From NCBI GenBank assembly GCA_031398915.1, contig JANNOG010000134.1, positions 1 to 59,412 on the forward strand: a DNA stretch of 59,412 bases. Direction: 5' to 3'. Origin of the DNA: JANNOG01 sp031398915. Lineage in GTDB: Bacteria > Actinomycetota > Actinomycetes > Actinomycetales > JBBAYJ01. The stretch's first letter is position 1. Each line of letters opens with the position of its first letter. Of this stretch, positions 7,702 through 16,711 are shown piece after piece. Made by a program: the position numbers and the translations under genes. The notes beneath the pieces were generated by a model. The model saw nothing but the letters and a program-made list of their open reading frames with translations. It made no database searches and was not told the origin of the DNA.

Positions 7702-9510
7702 GTGCTGCAGCTGCGCTTTTCCACCCGGGCCGCCTATGTTGAGGTGACTTGCGACCCGTCTGCTGCTGCAGGACTGCAGCGGCTGCGCGGCAGGTTCTCA
7801 ACTGCTGTGAGCCTGAGCGGCCATGCCTTTGATGTGGCCGTTGACGATCTGCTCGTCAACCTGCACGAGCTCGCGGCGTGGCCCGCGGAGGATACGGACA
7901 TCAGGTGGCAGCCGGAGCTGTTGACCCTGGTGGAGAGCAATGCGGAAGACAGCGCGACCGTGCAGGGGCAGCTTGCCGCCGCTGGTACCGCGGCCGCTCC
8001 TGAGCTCCACGACGGGGTCCTAGGCGACGGCTGGTCAGCGTCGTTGACTGACTTCCAGCGAAGGGACCTCACCCGCCTGTTGAGCTTGTCCCACGGCGCC
8101 AATTTCAGCGTCCCCGGGGCCGGGAAGACACGGGTGTCGCTGGCCGCGTTCCAAGCCCGCCGCGATGCCGGGCAGGTTCAGCGGCTCCTCGTGGTGTGCC
8201 CTAAGTCCGCTTTCGAGAGTTGGCAGACCGAGACCGCCACCTGCTACCCGGATGGCCAGGTCCAGGTGGCCGTCATAGATCAGCCCACTCTCCCACCCGG
8301 GAACGTCCTGCTGATCAACTATGAACGGCTTCCTGACGCCTACCCTGCGCTGTTGCAGTGGCTCCGCGTTCGGCCTGCCATGCTCGTGCTCGACGAGGCC
8401 CACCGGATGAAGCTTGGCGCCGCCGGGGCCTGGGGCGCGGCGTGCCTGGCGCTCGGCCCATACGCGGCCCGGCGGATGATCCTTTCCGGCACCCCCGCTC
8501 CTAACGGCGCACAGGATTTGGAGAACCTTTTCGGCTTCGTCTGGCCCGGCCAGGGCCGGGCTGCGGTCACCCGCGCGGTCGGCGGCAACGACCTACGGGC
8601 GGCGAGCCGACTCCTGCGGCCGTTGTTCGTCCGGACCACGAAGAACGAGCTGCAGCTACCTCCCGTAGAAATCAGCCTACGGCGGGTCGCGCTGCCGGAC
8701 CTCCACCGGGAGCTCTACGCCGCGCTTCTCGGACAAGCCTCGGGACGGTGGCGCGGAGCAGAACAGGACGCAGAAGCCCTCGGCCGCGTGCTGCTCTACC
8801 TGCTCATGGCCGCTACCACCCCTGCGCTCCTGGCAACCGGCAGCAGTCGATACGAGCCGCTTCCCTACCGCCTCCCGCCCCTACAACCGCCCCCCGGGTC
8901 GAGCCTCGCCGACCTTCTTCGAGACCTCCCCCACTACGAGATGTCGCCGAAGTACCAGGCTGCGGCCGGGATCGTTGCCGCCAACGCCGAGGCGAAACGC
9001 AAGACCCTGGTGTGGTCCACCTTCGTCCGAAACCTCACGTCCCTTGAACTGCTGTTGCAGCGCTTTAACCCCGCCCTGGTGCACGGGGGCACCAAGGACC
9101 GCTCCGAACAGCTGCGCCGCTTCCGTGAGGACCCCGACTGCATGGTCCTGCTGTCCAACCCAGCCACCCTTGGCGAGGGCGTGAGCCTGCACCACCACTG
9201 CAACGACGCCATCTACATCGACCGCGACTTCGCCGCCGGGCGGTTCCTGCAGAGTCTCGACCGAATCCACCGTCTGGGGTTGTCCCCCGAGACCACGACC
9301 CGAATCACGGTGCTCAGCGCGGAGCAGACCGTCGATGAGCTGGTCGAGGCACGCCTCGCGGACAAGCTGCACTTCCTCGGCGGGGTGCTGAACGACCCCG
9401 CCGTCCTCCAGCTCGGGGACCTCGACGAGGAGCCGACAGCTGCCGTAGGCATGGACGGCGCCGACATGCAAGCCCTCATCGCGCACCTCGGCTCAGCCTC
9501 CTCCGGCTGA
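7702..9510 (+). CDS. SNF2-type superfamily II helicase/ATPase
   Basis: A 602-residue protein with all core superfamily II motifs: FSVPGAGKTR (Walker A, about 135-144), VVCPKSAFESW (Ia), LVLDEAHRMK (Walker B, DEAH 231-234), ILSGTPAPN (III, 261-268), TLVWSTFVRNL (IV), and the C-terminal SNPATLGEGVSLHHHCNDAI (V) and FLQSLDRIHRLG (VI) blocks. The RIHRLG form of motif VI is typical of SNF2/RapA-like translocases, which move on duplex DNA without unwinding. The first ~110 residues are a separate N-terminal domain. The gene lies between the ParB-like and DUF3883 genes with gaps of 5 and 2 bases, so the product probably couples target sensing to a nuclease in a defence-like complex. Confidence 0.85.
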   Translation: MLQLRFSTRAAYVEVTCDPSAAAGLQRLRGRFSTAVSLSGHAFDVAVDDLLVNLHELAAWPAEDTDIRWQPELLTLVESNAEDSATVQGQLAAAGTAAAPELHDGVLGDGWSASLTDFQRRDLTRLLSLSHGANFSVPGAGKTRVSLAAFQARRDAGQVQRLLVVCPKSAFESWQTETATCYPDGQVQVAVIDQPTLPPGNVLLINYERLPDAYPALLQWLRVRPAMLVLDEAHRMKLGAAGAWGAACLALGPYAARRMILSGTPAPNGAQDLENLFGFVWPGQGRAAVTRAVGGNDLRAASRLLRPLFVRTTKNELQLPPVEISLRRVALPDLHRELYAALLGQASGRWRGAEQDAEALGRVLLYLLMAATTPALLATGSSRYEPLPYRLPPLQPPPGSSLADLLRDLPHYEMSPKYQAAAGIVAANAEAKRKTLVWSTFVRNLTSLELLLQRFNPALVHGGTKDRSEQLRRFREDPDCMVLLSNPATLGEGVSLHHHCNDAIYIDRDFAAGRFLQSLDRIHRLGLSPETTTRITVLSAEQTVDELVEARLADKLHFLGGVLNDPAVLQLGDLDEEPTAAVGMDGADMQALIAHLGSASSG

Positions 9511-9512
9511 TC

Positions 9513-10457
9513 ATGCTCCCCCCTCCGAGCGTTCTCACCGCCGCCCACCGTTGGCTCAGGCTGCTCCAGCGTTCTTCAGTCGTCCAGGCCTCGGTATTCA
9601 TCCGCGCGGATCCGCGGTACACCGACCTAACTCCCACCCAGTACGCAACGGCCCTCGACTGGCTGCTAGCCACGAGCCTGGTCACAGAGACTGACACCCA
9701 CCAAGAACTCAGCCCCCGCGCTGCCGGGCTTGCTGATCCCCGCCTGCGCGAGCTCCTGCTTGAGCGCACCCTCACCGCCGCGCCGCCGATCTGGTTAGCT
9801 GACGCTGACACCCTGGTCCGCGACCCGAGCGACCTTCCACAGGACGTCGCCGACCTTGCTGCCGCCCTCGGGCTGGATGAGACCGACACCATGCTGGCGG
9901 TGCGTCGAGCCCACGGCCGAGTCGACCTTGAAGCTCGACAACGCGTGGGGTCAGCAGGCGAGGCAGCCCTTGTCGCACTACTCGAGCAGCGCTGGCCCGG
10001 TTCCACTGAGCACGTCTCGCTCGACGCTGATGGGTTGGGCTACGACGTTGCGTTCACCACGGCGGAAGTCACTTGGCACCTCGAAGTCAAAGCCACTAGT
10101 CGTCGCGGGCGGCTTCTTTGCTTTCTCAGCAGGAACGAGTTCGAGGTTGGACTGCTCGACCCGAACTGGCGCCTCGTCATCGTGGGCCTCGGGGAGGCGG
10201 ACGAACTGCTCGCCTTGGCCACAGCCGACCACCAATCGCTCTCACGGCGCTCCCCTCGGGATCACGACTCCGCCACTCGATGGGAAAGCGTGCGATACGA
10301 ATTGGGGCCATCCGACCTCCGGCCAGGACTCACGTTCGTCGCCACCCAATCGCTTCCTGCAGACGACGTCCTCCGCAGCGGTCACGCAGGTAGGCGAACC
10401 GTCCCTTGGATGCCTGTGTCGACGGCGACTGAAGACTGCTGCGCAGCCGACGGGTGA
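9513..10457 (+). CDS. DUF3883 (PD-(D/E)xK-like nuclease) protein
   Basis: A 314-residue protein. Residues 10-140 are an unassigned helical region. Residues 145-230 match DUF3883: GSAGEAALVALLEQRW (Glu150), DGLGYDVAF (Asp178), HLEVKAT (Glu191, Lys193) and FLSRNEFEV with NWRLVIVG. The E...D...ExK arrangement is the PD-(D/E)xK nuclease pattern, and this domain recurs in helicase-linked restriction systems. It begins two bases after the helicase stop, so it is very likely the effector nuclease of the ParB-helicase-DUF3883 operon. Nuclease activity is inferred from the motif. The last ~80 residues have no recognised domain. Confidence 0.8.
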   Translation: MLPPPSVLTAAHRWLRLLQRSSVVQASVFIRADPRYTDLTPTQYATALDWLLATSLVTETDTHQELSPRAAGLADPRLRELLLERTLTAAPPIWLADADTLVRDPSDLPQDVADLAAALGLDETDTMLAVRRAHGRVDLEARQRVGSAGEAALVALLEQRWPGSTEHVSLDADGLGYDVAFTTAEVTWHLEVKATSRRGRLLCFLSRNEFEVGLLDPNWRLVIVGLGEADELLALATADHQSLSRRSPRDHDSATRWESVRYELGPSDLRPGLTFVATQSLPADDVLRSGHAGRRTVPWMPVSTATEDCCAADG

Positions 10458-10809
10458 ACATCCCGCGGTATGAGGTCGTGGGCAGGTCGTCGCCTGTGTG
10501 AGCTGGTGGCGTGTCGGTGCTGGGTGGGGCCGGTCTCCGCGGGTGGGGTGGTGATCACCACAACCAACCCGCCCCACATGTTCCGAGGGAGGCCTGCCCG
10601 TGCCGCACCTAGTGCCCCGTTGTCTGTCGAAGGTCGTGGACGCCTGATCCGGCGCGTCCTGGGCCTCGACGACAGACCTCGACGTCCGGTTGCTCATGTC
10701 TAGGCCCCGGAACCTGCTGTGCACGAACCGTGCTACCCGCCGACAGGCCAGCAAGCGAGGGTGTTTTCTAGTAGCACGCCGTCTGAGCGAACCGTCGCCC
10801 CCGCGATCC
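10458..10809. other. Gene-free convergent interval with a 14-bp palindrome
   Basis: This interval separates the end of the DUF3883 gene from the end of the leftward gene at 10810. It marks the boundary between the defence-like island and the mobilisation module. I see no gene. The clearest element is the perfect palindrome GTGGTGATCACCAC at 10548-10561, flanked by partly complementary GC-rich sequence. It could form a bidirectional terminator-like hairpin or be a protein-binding site. There is no following T-tract on either strand. Confidence 0.5.
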
Positions 10810-12201
10810 TCACCCCAGCGTTGTTTCCAGCGCTGACCGCCCCGGGGTCTGAGGACGCGGATATTGCCCGGGAGCATTCGCGCCGCCGAGGACGTCGCGC
10901 GGTGCCATGACCCGGCCTCCGGCTGTGACCGCAGGCACCTGAGCGAGAGTGTCCGCGCGAGCAACCAGGGATGACAGACCGCGTAGGAGTCTCGGCTCGG
11001 TCTCCTGTTCCTGACCACGTGACGGGGGGCGCGCCCATTCCTTGGGGCGAGCTCGTCGCCAGAGGAGGTCATCGGCGGCTTCGGCGTGGATATTGGGGAC
11101 AAGCCACCGGCCGTTGCGGACGGACTCGGCGGCGTGGGTGGACAGAGCTCGCACCACGGCACGGGACGTGTCGACGCCGGCGGCAATTGCGGAGATGTAG
11201 GGCTGGGATGAGGGGTGCTGCCAGCCCCGGCCGTCGCTGGTCGCCACTCCCATGAGCAGAGCCCGCGTCTGCGCCGGTGGTCTCGGGTCGTCGGGCATCA
11301 GGGCGGCCAATTGCCGGGTGCCGGTGATATTCGTCCGGATCGAGACCGCGAGCTGACGTGCGTGTTCGGCCCGGGCTGGATCGGTCTGCGAGAGGGCGCG
11401 AGCGGCGGCGTCGAGGAATCGAGCTTGCCCGTCGGCGAGCAGGACGACGGCCTGCGGGCTGAGGTGTTCGGCGGACTGAATCTGCGCGACGAGGCGCTTT
11501 TGGGCAGCCACGACCGCGCCTGGGTTGTTGACCGCGAGCACACGGGAGGGGTTGCGCTCGGGTCCGGGTTCGGTCCAGTCGGGTGTCGGGCCTGCGCTGG
11601 CGACAGCGCCAGTTTCGGTGGCGGCAATGCGAAGTCCCGAGGTCGTCGCTCCTTGCAGCTCGTCGGCGACGGCCGGGTCCAGGTCCGGATGGCGCTGTGC
11701 GGCCTCTAGGAGATCGTGGTCGAGGACGGCGACAGTGCGGGCCAAGGCAGCGACGTCCGCTACGGCGGACCACTGCTGGTCACCGGTTGGTGTTGGGGCG
11801 CGTTCGGACCATTCGTGGCCGGCGAGGAGGGTGTGCCGTCGGATCTCGGCCCAGCTGCGGGCTCCGTCGGACGAGCTGGCGCCACGGTCCGCGAACTCGG
11901 GAGCTGGGTCGATGATGGGCTGGGGCGTGGCAGCGAGCATCCGCGCGAGCATGGCGACCGGACGGCGTTCGGCCTCCTGGATCGAGTGTTCTTCGCGGAT
12001 GAATGTGACGGCTCGGGCGGGTCCGACGGCTCCTGGGTTGCCGGTGACGTTCGCGAGCACCTGACGGAGCAGTTGCAGGGTGTCGCGTCGGGCGACGAGA
12101 GCAACGGCGAGGCCGTCGGCGTCGAGCGAGCGTGAGGCGCCGGAGTGCGCTAGCTGGGCGAGCTCGCGGGCCAGCTGAGAGGTCTCGTGCCGGAAGCTCA
12201 T
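10810..12201 (-). CDS. Hypothetical protein of mobilisation module
   Basis: A 463-residue alanine-rich, largely helical soluble protein with no signal peptide, membrane segment or catalytic motif that I recognise. Its ATG overlaps the stop of the 95-residue gene upstream (ATGA), so the pair is a coupled operon transcribed away from the mobC-relaxase operon. Long helical proteins of this type are common beside actinomycete relaxase genes and may be relaxosome or entry-protection factors, but I cannot assign a function. A proline/glycine-rich C-terminal tail (from about residue 400) suggests a disordered end. Confidence 0.6.
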   Translation of the reverse strand: MSFRHETSQLARELAQLAHSGASRSLDADGLAVALVARRDTLQLLRQVLANVTGNPGAVGPARAVTFIREEHSIQEAERRPVAMLARMLAATPQPIIDPAPEFADRGASSSDGARSWAEIRRHTLLAGHEWSERAPTPTGDQQWSAVADVAALARTVAVLDHDLLEAAQRHPDLDPAVADELQGATTSGLRIAATETGAVASAGPTPDWTEPGPERNPSRVLAVNNPGAVVAAQKRLVAQIQSAEHLSPQAVVLLADGQARFLDAAARALSQTDPARAEHARQLAVSIRTNITGTRQLAALMPDDPRPPAQTRALLMGVATSDGRGWQHPSSQPYISAIAAGVDTSRAVVRALSTHAAESVRNGRWLVPNIHAEAADDLLWRRARPKEWARPPSRGQEQETEPRLLRGLSSLVARADTLAQVPAVTAGGRVMAPRDVLGGANAPGQYPRPQTPGRSALETTLG

Positions 12202-12485
12202 GGCACGGGCTGGCCCTGCAGCGTCCGCGAGGCCTCGGCGAGTCGGGCAGCGGTGTCAGGGTCCTCTACGACACAGATCGCGGCCGCCAGCGCGTCAAGG
12301 GCCTCGGTCAAGGACACCGATACGTCGGAGGGGAGTTCGCCGACGGGCGGGTGCGGTGGGTGGACAAGGTCGAGGGTGGCCAGCGCGACTGTGGCCGGGT
12401 AGGCGTCGTCACCGGGCTGGTCGGATAGCCGGGCCAGGATCGCTCGTGCCTTGTGCAGCTGTGGCGTTTCGGGGGTGATGTCCAT
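12198..12485 (-). CDS. Small hypothetical protein
   Basis: A 95-residue acidic helical protein, not recognised. It is the first gene of a two-gene minus-strand operon; its TGA overlaps the ATG of the 463-residue gene. The start lies immediately left of the ~320-bp divergent region that also serves the mobC-relaxase operon. Codon use is typical for the element, which supports it being a real gene. Confidence 0.55.
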   Translation of the reverse strand: MDITPETPQLHKARAILARLSDQPGDDAYPATVALATLDLVHPPHPPVGELPSDVSVSLTEALDALAAAICVVEDPDTAARLAEASRTLQGQPVP

Positions 12486-12809
12486 GGCTCAACCTCCGCG
12501 GCGGATGCGTGGTCACCCCATGGTCGCTGATCCATGCTGTGGACACATTGTCGACACGTCTGATGTGGATAACCCCCGAACGCGCAGTTCAGGCGCTGCA
12601 TGATCGTCCGTGGCGGCTGGCCGGACCGGGTCGTCGCTGGGGCGTGACGCGCTGCCGGGAGGCGGGGCGCGGAGCAAGCTATGTACTTACGGCACGTAAG
12701 TCCGGCCCGTGCTCGACGCCCCGCTGGGGTCGAGGCACCGTTGGGGTGTCCCGCCGGTGGCGGGTCGCTGCGCTGGGCATCGGCCTGGTGGCCGGGAGGT
12801 GGTGACGAG
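12486..12809. promoter_or_regulatory. Divergent intergenic region, candidate oriT
   Basis: A 324-bp non-coding region between a leftward accessory operon and the rightward mobC-relaxase operon, the usual place for an origin of transfer. It contains the inverted repeat ACTTACG-gca-CGTAAGT at 12685-12701 (7-bp arms, 3-base loop). The leftward stretch about 12530-12600 is comparatively AT-rich for this element. In MOBP systems the nick site commonly lies beside such a short hairpin. The assignment rests on position and structure only; I recognise no nic core. Confidence 0.45.
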
Positions 12810-13244
12810 GTGGATGGGAGCGACGGTCTCGACCACGCGGGTCGGCCGGGGGCGGGGGAGCGCGCCCGGCGCAGCGTGGTCCGGCAGCGCCGGGCGAACG
12901 TGGCCGGCGGCCGCCGTGGCGGTCACCGGGTGCTCGTCACGCTGGATGAGGAGGAGCAGCTGGCGCGTCTGGCGGCCGCCCAAGGGGTCACGGTGCCCCG
13001 ACTGCTGGTGGAGTCTGCCCTGGCCCAGCGCGGGGAGACCGCGACGCAGCGCCGCGATGCTCTGGTCGAGCTGCTCGCGGTGCGCCGGCTGCTGACGGCG
13101 GTGAGCGTCAACGTCAATCAGGTCGCGGCCAAGGCCAACGCGACGTCGCGGATGCCAGCCGAGACCGCTGGGGCGCTGAGCGCCGTGCGGCGGCTCGTCG
13201 CCCGGATCGATGACGTGCTCGACCAGCTCGACAGCCGGGTCTGA
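12810..13244 (+). CDS. MobC-like relaxosome accessory protein
   Basis: A 144-residue protein from GTG 12810, preceded by a GGGAGG site at 12794-12799. Residues ~35-75 form an RHH-like segment (HRVLVTLDEEEQLARLAAAQ). The C-terminal part has the MobC hallmark: LLTAVSVNVNQVAAKANAT, followed by a helix ending in RIDDVLDQL. MobC proteins bind oriT and help the relaxase melt the nick region. The relaxase gene starts 34 bp downstream, as expected. An upstream in-frame ATG exists, but it would place the start inside the inverted repeat and adds only low-complexity sequence. Confidence 0.75.
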   Translation: MDGSDGLDHAGRPGAGERARRSVVRQRRANVAGGRRGGHRVLVTLDEEEQLARLAAAQGVTVPRLLVESALAQRGETATQRRDALVELLAVRRLLTAVSVNVNQVAAKANATSRMPAETAGALSAVRRLVARIDDVLDQLDSRV

Positions 13245-13278
13245 CCCCGAACGGCGATCGAACCGGGAGGAGGTGGTG

Positions 13279-14847
13279 ATGCCGAACGTGACCCGCGGGG
13301 AGCGGATGACAGGGCTGCTCGTCTACCTCGCCGGTCCGGGCCGGCACAACGAGCACACCGACCCGCACCTGGTCGTCGGCGACGCCTCGGTCATGGCCGT
13401 CTATGTCGGCGACGCAGGGCAGCGGCTCGACGTCGCGGCCGCCCGGCAGGTGGCGCACACCCTGGACCAACCGCGCAGGGTCCTGGGCGTCGACGTCCCG
13501 GGCGGGTCGGTGTGGCACTGCTCATTGAGCTTGCGGGCCGACGAAGGCCAATTGAGCGACGAGAAGTGGGCGGCCATCGCGACCGACTTCGTCCAGCGCA
13601 TGGGTTTCGCCGAGACGTCCGGCTGGGCGCCGTGCCGGTGGGCCGCCGTCCGGCACGGTCTCAGCGCGAACGGCAACGACCATATCCACCTCGTGGTGTC
13701 CCTGGTCCGCGAGGACGGCACGAAGGCCGATGTGTGGAATGACTTCCCCCGCGCCCAGCGGGTCTGCGGCGACCTCGAACGAGAACACGGCCTTGAAGTC
13801 CTCGCGTCGCGGACAGTGGGCCGCGGCGAACGTGGCCTCCACCCGGCGGAAGTCGCAGCGGCGCACCGCACAGGCGCTCCCGAGCCCGCCCGAGTGAGCC
13901 TGGCCCGGCTGGTCAGAGCCGCGGCCACGAGCTCGGTTGACGAGGCGGACTTCGTCCGATCGATGCGCGGGCACGGGCTACTCGTGCGTCCGCGCTACGC
14001 GGACGGGAGCGTCAATGTCGTGACGGGTTTCTCCGTCGCCCAACGCCCGACGGCAGGGGAGCGTCCGGTGTGGTTCGGCGGCGGTCGCCTCGCGCGTGAC
14101 CTCACTTTGCCTCGGTTGCGGACGTCGTGGTCGAGCACTGCTGTTAGCACCCGCCGCGCTGCGGCGGAATGGTCGACCCGGGGACGCGCGGTGAATTCAC
14201 CGGTGAGTACGAGCGCTGTCGCGGACGTTGGCCCGGACGTGTGGCGCGACTTCGTCCGGCAGATCGAGGCCACGCGGCGTCGACTTCGGGACGTCCCGGC
14301 TGATGACCATGCGACATGGGCGGGCGTCGCCCACGACAGCGCCGGCGTCTTCGCGACCTGGTCGGCCCACCTCGAACCCACCCCCGGCCCGCTCGCCGCG
14401 ACCGCTGATGCGCTGGCCCGCTCGGCACAGCTGCGCGCCGCCGGCGCGCGCGATATCGGGGTACGCGTCCCGCGACAAGCGGTGCGCGGCGCGGCGCTGC
14501 TCGTCGCGGGCCTCGCCGGGCACGACCACGAGCAGGTCGCCATGGCCGCGCTCCTGCGGCAGTACGCCAACCTGGCCAAGGCCGTGCACGACGCCCACGC
14601 CGCGGCAGGGGACGCTCGACGGGCGCGACAGATCGAGATCGCGGTCCGCCAAGAACTGATCGTGGTCGCCCATCAGCTGCCCAGCGAGCCGATGCCTACA
14701 GCGCAGCCGCCGGGACGCGGGAAGGCGACCGTCGCGGCGGGACCACCCCTGACTTACCGGGGAACCGCCACCGGCTACGCGCCCGGCGGCCCTGCTCGTG
14801 AGCGCGCAGCCGTGACCCGCTCGACCAGTGCCGCTGCCGAGCGGTGA
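13279..14847 (+). CDS. Relaxase, MOBP/VirD2-like
   Basis: A 522-residue relaxase with a strong GGGAGGAGG site upstream. The N-terminal ~200 residues form the relaxase domain: TGLLVYLAGPGR (Tyr16, candidate nicking tyrosine), VWHCSLSL (His80), and the metal-binding NDHIHLVVSLVREDG (His135, His137). The enzyme would nick oriT, stay covalently bound to the 5' end and be pumped through the T4SS by the coupling protein at 28556-30364. The C-terminal half is helical and unassigned, likely a relaxosome or secretion-signal region. The gene lies directly downstream of mobC, giving the standard mobC-relaxase order. Confidence 0.85.
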   Translation: MPNVTRGERMTGLLVYLAGPGRHNEHTDPHLVVGDASVMAVYVGDAGQRLDVAAARQVAHTLDQPRRVLGVDVPGGSVWHCSLSLRADEGQLSDEKWAAIATDFVQRMGFAETSGWAPCRWAAVRHGLSANGNDHIHLVVSLVREDGTKADVWNDFPRAQRVCGDLEREHGLEVLASRTVGRGERGLHPAEVAAAHRTGAPEPARVSLARLVRAAATSSVDEADFVRSMRGHGLLVRPRYADGSVNVVTGFSVAQRPTAGERPVWFGGGRLARDLTLPRLRTSWSSTAVSTRRAAAEWSTRGRAVNSPVSTSAVADVGPDVWRDFVRQIEATRRRLRDVPADDHATWAGVAHDSAGVFATWSAHLEPTPGPLAATADALARSAQLRAAGARDIGVRVPRQAVRGAALLVAGLAGHDHEQVAMAALLRQYANLAKAVHDAHAAAGDARRARQIEIAVRQELIVVAHQLPSEPMPTAQPPGRGKATVAAGPPLTYRGTATGYAPGGPARERAAVTRSTSAAAER

Positions 14848-14877
14848 CCCAACCGACCGCCACAGAAGGGAGCAACG

Positions 14878-15624
14878 ATGACTCAGGACCCTGACCCCGA
14901 CGGCGTCGAGAACGCCATGAGCCAGACCGTCAGGACCACAGGAATGGTCGCCGGCTACGTCGCTCAGAATGCGGCAATGGCGGTCGAGCAGCGGGCTCTC
15001 CAGGACGCTCAGGACGCGGCGGAACGGACCCGCGAGGCCCGCAACCGGTGGGACGCCCAGCGTCGCGCGGCACTTGCCCAACTCGCGCCAAACCGCAGCG
15101 AGGCCTGGAGGGCGGCGGCCCAGCTCCCCGATCTCGTCGAGGCGTGGCGGACAGCCCGAGGCTGGGCAGGCGCCGATCCCCATGCCGGGGTCGCCGAGGA
15201 CCAGATCGCCCGCACGGTGCGGGATCGCTACGGCATCGACCTGCGAGCCGTCGGCCCGGACCTTGCCAGCGCGCTCGGCAGACGAGCTGCCGACCAAGCT
15301 TCCGCTAGTCCGACGCCAGGTCGGCCAGCTGCGGAGGGCGCCCAGGAGGCCGTCGGCCTGCTGGTCGCCGACGACGCTCTCGATCTCCACCCATCCGTCC
15401 GTAGGCCACCGGCCGAGACCCACCGCGAGATCGGAGGCGCCGCGGCAGGGCCCGCGACCCCGCAGCACGACCCCGAGGCCGACGAGGCAACGGCGATCGC
15501 CGCCGTAAATCAAGCATTTCCCGCAGAGGAGGCCCTGTCGGTTCCGCTCGACCATGGCCGCATGGCGAGCGGTCCCCGGGTACCCACTCCCCGGCAGCGG
15601 CCGCCTGAGTTGGGGCGTTCCTGA
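14878..15624 (+). CDS. Hypothetical protein downstream of relaxase
   Basis: A 248-residue protein with a GAAGGGAG site before its ATG. Residues ~30-75 are strongly helical and charged (QRALQDAQDAAERTREARNR), consistent with a coiled coil. The C-terminal ~120 residues are proline/alanine-rich and probably disordered. It is the third gene of the mobC-relaxase operon and is likely a transfer accessory protein; no known domain is recognised. It converges with the HExxH gene that ends at 15698. Confidence 0.6.
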   Translation: MTQDPDPDGVENAMSQTVRTTGMVAGYVAQNAAMAVEQRALQDAQDAAERTREARNRWDAQRRAALAQLAPNRSEAWRAAAQLPDLVEAWRTARGWAGADPHAGVAEDQIARTVRDRYGIDLRAVGPDLASALGRRAADQASASPTPGRPAAEGAQEAVGLLVADDALDLHPSVRRPPAETHREIGGAAAGPATPQHDPEADEATAIAAVNQAFPAEEALSVPLDHGRMASGPRVPTPRQRPPELGRS

Positions 15625-15697
15625 CTAGCAGGGCGCTAATTGGACGCGAGGTATCGCGATGGCGCCAAGCCGAAATGTGGCCCTCGGAGATAGGGGG

Positions 15698-16711
15698 CTA
15701 CCCGAGGTCGAGGGCACCCTCGAAGACGGTGGTGAGGGCGGATCTGACGTCTTCGTTCTCAACGTCCTTCGCGATGTGGGTGAAGCCGCCGTGGGCTGCG
15801 CGGATCAGCGGGCGCTGGGTTTCGAGGTATCGGGTGAGGAAGTCCTGGACCGGGCCTGGGGCCCGGGCTACGGCGGCCTCTGTGTAGAGCACCGTGAGCG
15901 GGAACGCCCAGCAGGCATGGAGGAATCCGAACGCCGGGCGCGGTGCGCGGCGCCATGGTGAGTAGACGGCGAGGTCGGGGATGCGGGTTGCGGTGGCGGC
16001 CAGAGCGTCGTTGAGCCAGTTGTGGCCGGCTTCGTGGACGAGGTCACGGGCGAGGATCTCCGGGTGGCCGGTGTGATCGGTAAAGATCGTTCCGGGTAGT
16101 GCGCTGATGGTCCAGCTGTGGAGGGTGTCGAGCAGACCGCGCCGGGCGAGGAGGCAGATCACCTTGGCGCCGCCGCCGAGGAGCGTGCCGAAGCCGTGCT
16201 GGTCGGCGAGGGTGATGGCTTCGGTGCAGTGCTCATGGTCTACGGCGTCGGCTCGCTGGCTGGCGGCGTTGATCAGGTAGTAAGCGGTGTCGGAGATCGC
16301 GGGCGACCGCAGCAGGTCATCCGCGGGTGGGTTGAGGATGATCGTCGAGCCTGTGGACGTGGGTGAAGCGGGGACGACGCTCTTCTGTGGGGTTTCGCGG
16401 TACCACTGGAAGCTGGTCGTGTCGCCTGCCTCGGCCGCCCGGTAGGCCCCTTCGAGGACGTGGTGCGCCGTGGCATAGCCCAGAGCGAGGTCGTCACTCG
16501 ACTCGTTGGGGGCACGCTGGACGACGGCGGCTGTGGCCGACCCGGTCGCGATGAGGGCGTGGATCTGGTCGCGGCGCTCACGGCGGTGGTTGTCGATGAT
16601 GTCGAGCAGGGCACGGTTCGTGAGAGCGGCGAGCGGGCCGGTTGGTGTCGTAGGACGCCCGGCGGCGCCGGCGGTCGCCGGCGCCGTGGACGTGAGCGGT
16701 GCGGTTGTCAT
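15698..16711 (-). CDS. HExxH-motif peptide hydroxylase-like protein (TIGR04267-like)
   Basis: A 337-residue protein. The metal site LVHEAGHNWLND places His226-Glu227-x2-His230 in the second half. The surrounding sequence (PEILARDLVHEAGH, then a later FGFLHACWAFPLTVLYTEAA) resembles the 'HEXXH motif domain' family, some members of which are aKG-dependent peptide beta-hydroxylases that act with radical SAM RiPP maturases. It is the last gene of the coupled operon; its ATG overlaps the stop of the 59-residue candidate precursor. The likely role is beta-hydroxylation or similar tailoring of the precursor. A conventional metalloprotease role cannot be excluded from the motif alone. Confidence 0.7.
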   Translation of the reverse strand: MTTAPLTSTAPATAGAAGRPTTPTGPLAALTNRALLDIIDNHRRERRDQIHALIATGSATAAVVQRAPNESSDDLALGYATAHHVLEGAYRAAEAGDTTSFQWYRETPQKSVVPASPTSTGSTIILNPPADDLLRSPAISDTAYYLINAASQRADAVDHEHCTEAITLADQHGFGTLLGGGAKVICLLARRGLLDTLHSWTISALPGTIFTDHTGHPEILARDLVHEAGHNWLNDALAATATRIPDLAVYSPWRRAPRPAFGFLHACWAFPLTVLYTEAAVARAPGPVQDFLTRYLETQRPLIRAAHGGFTHIAKDVENEDVRSALTTVFEGALDLG

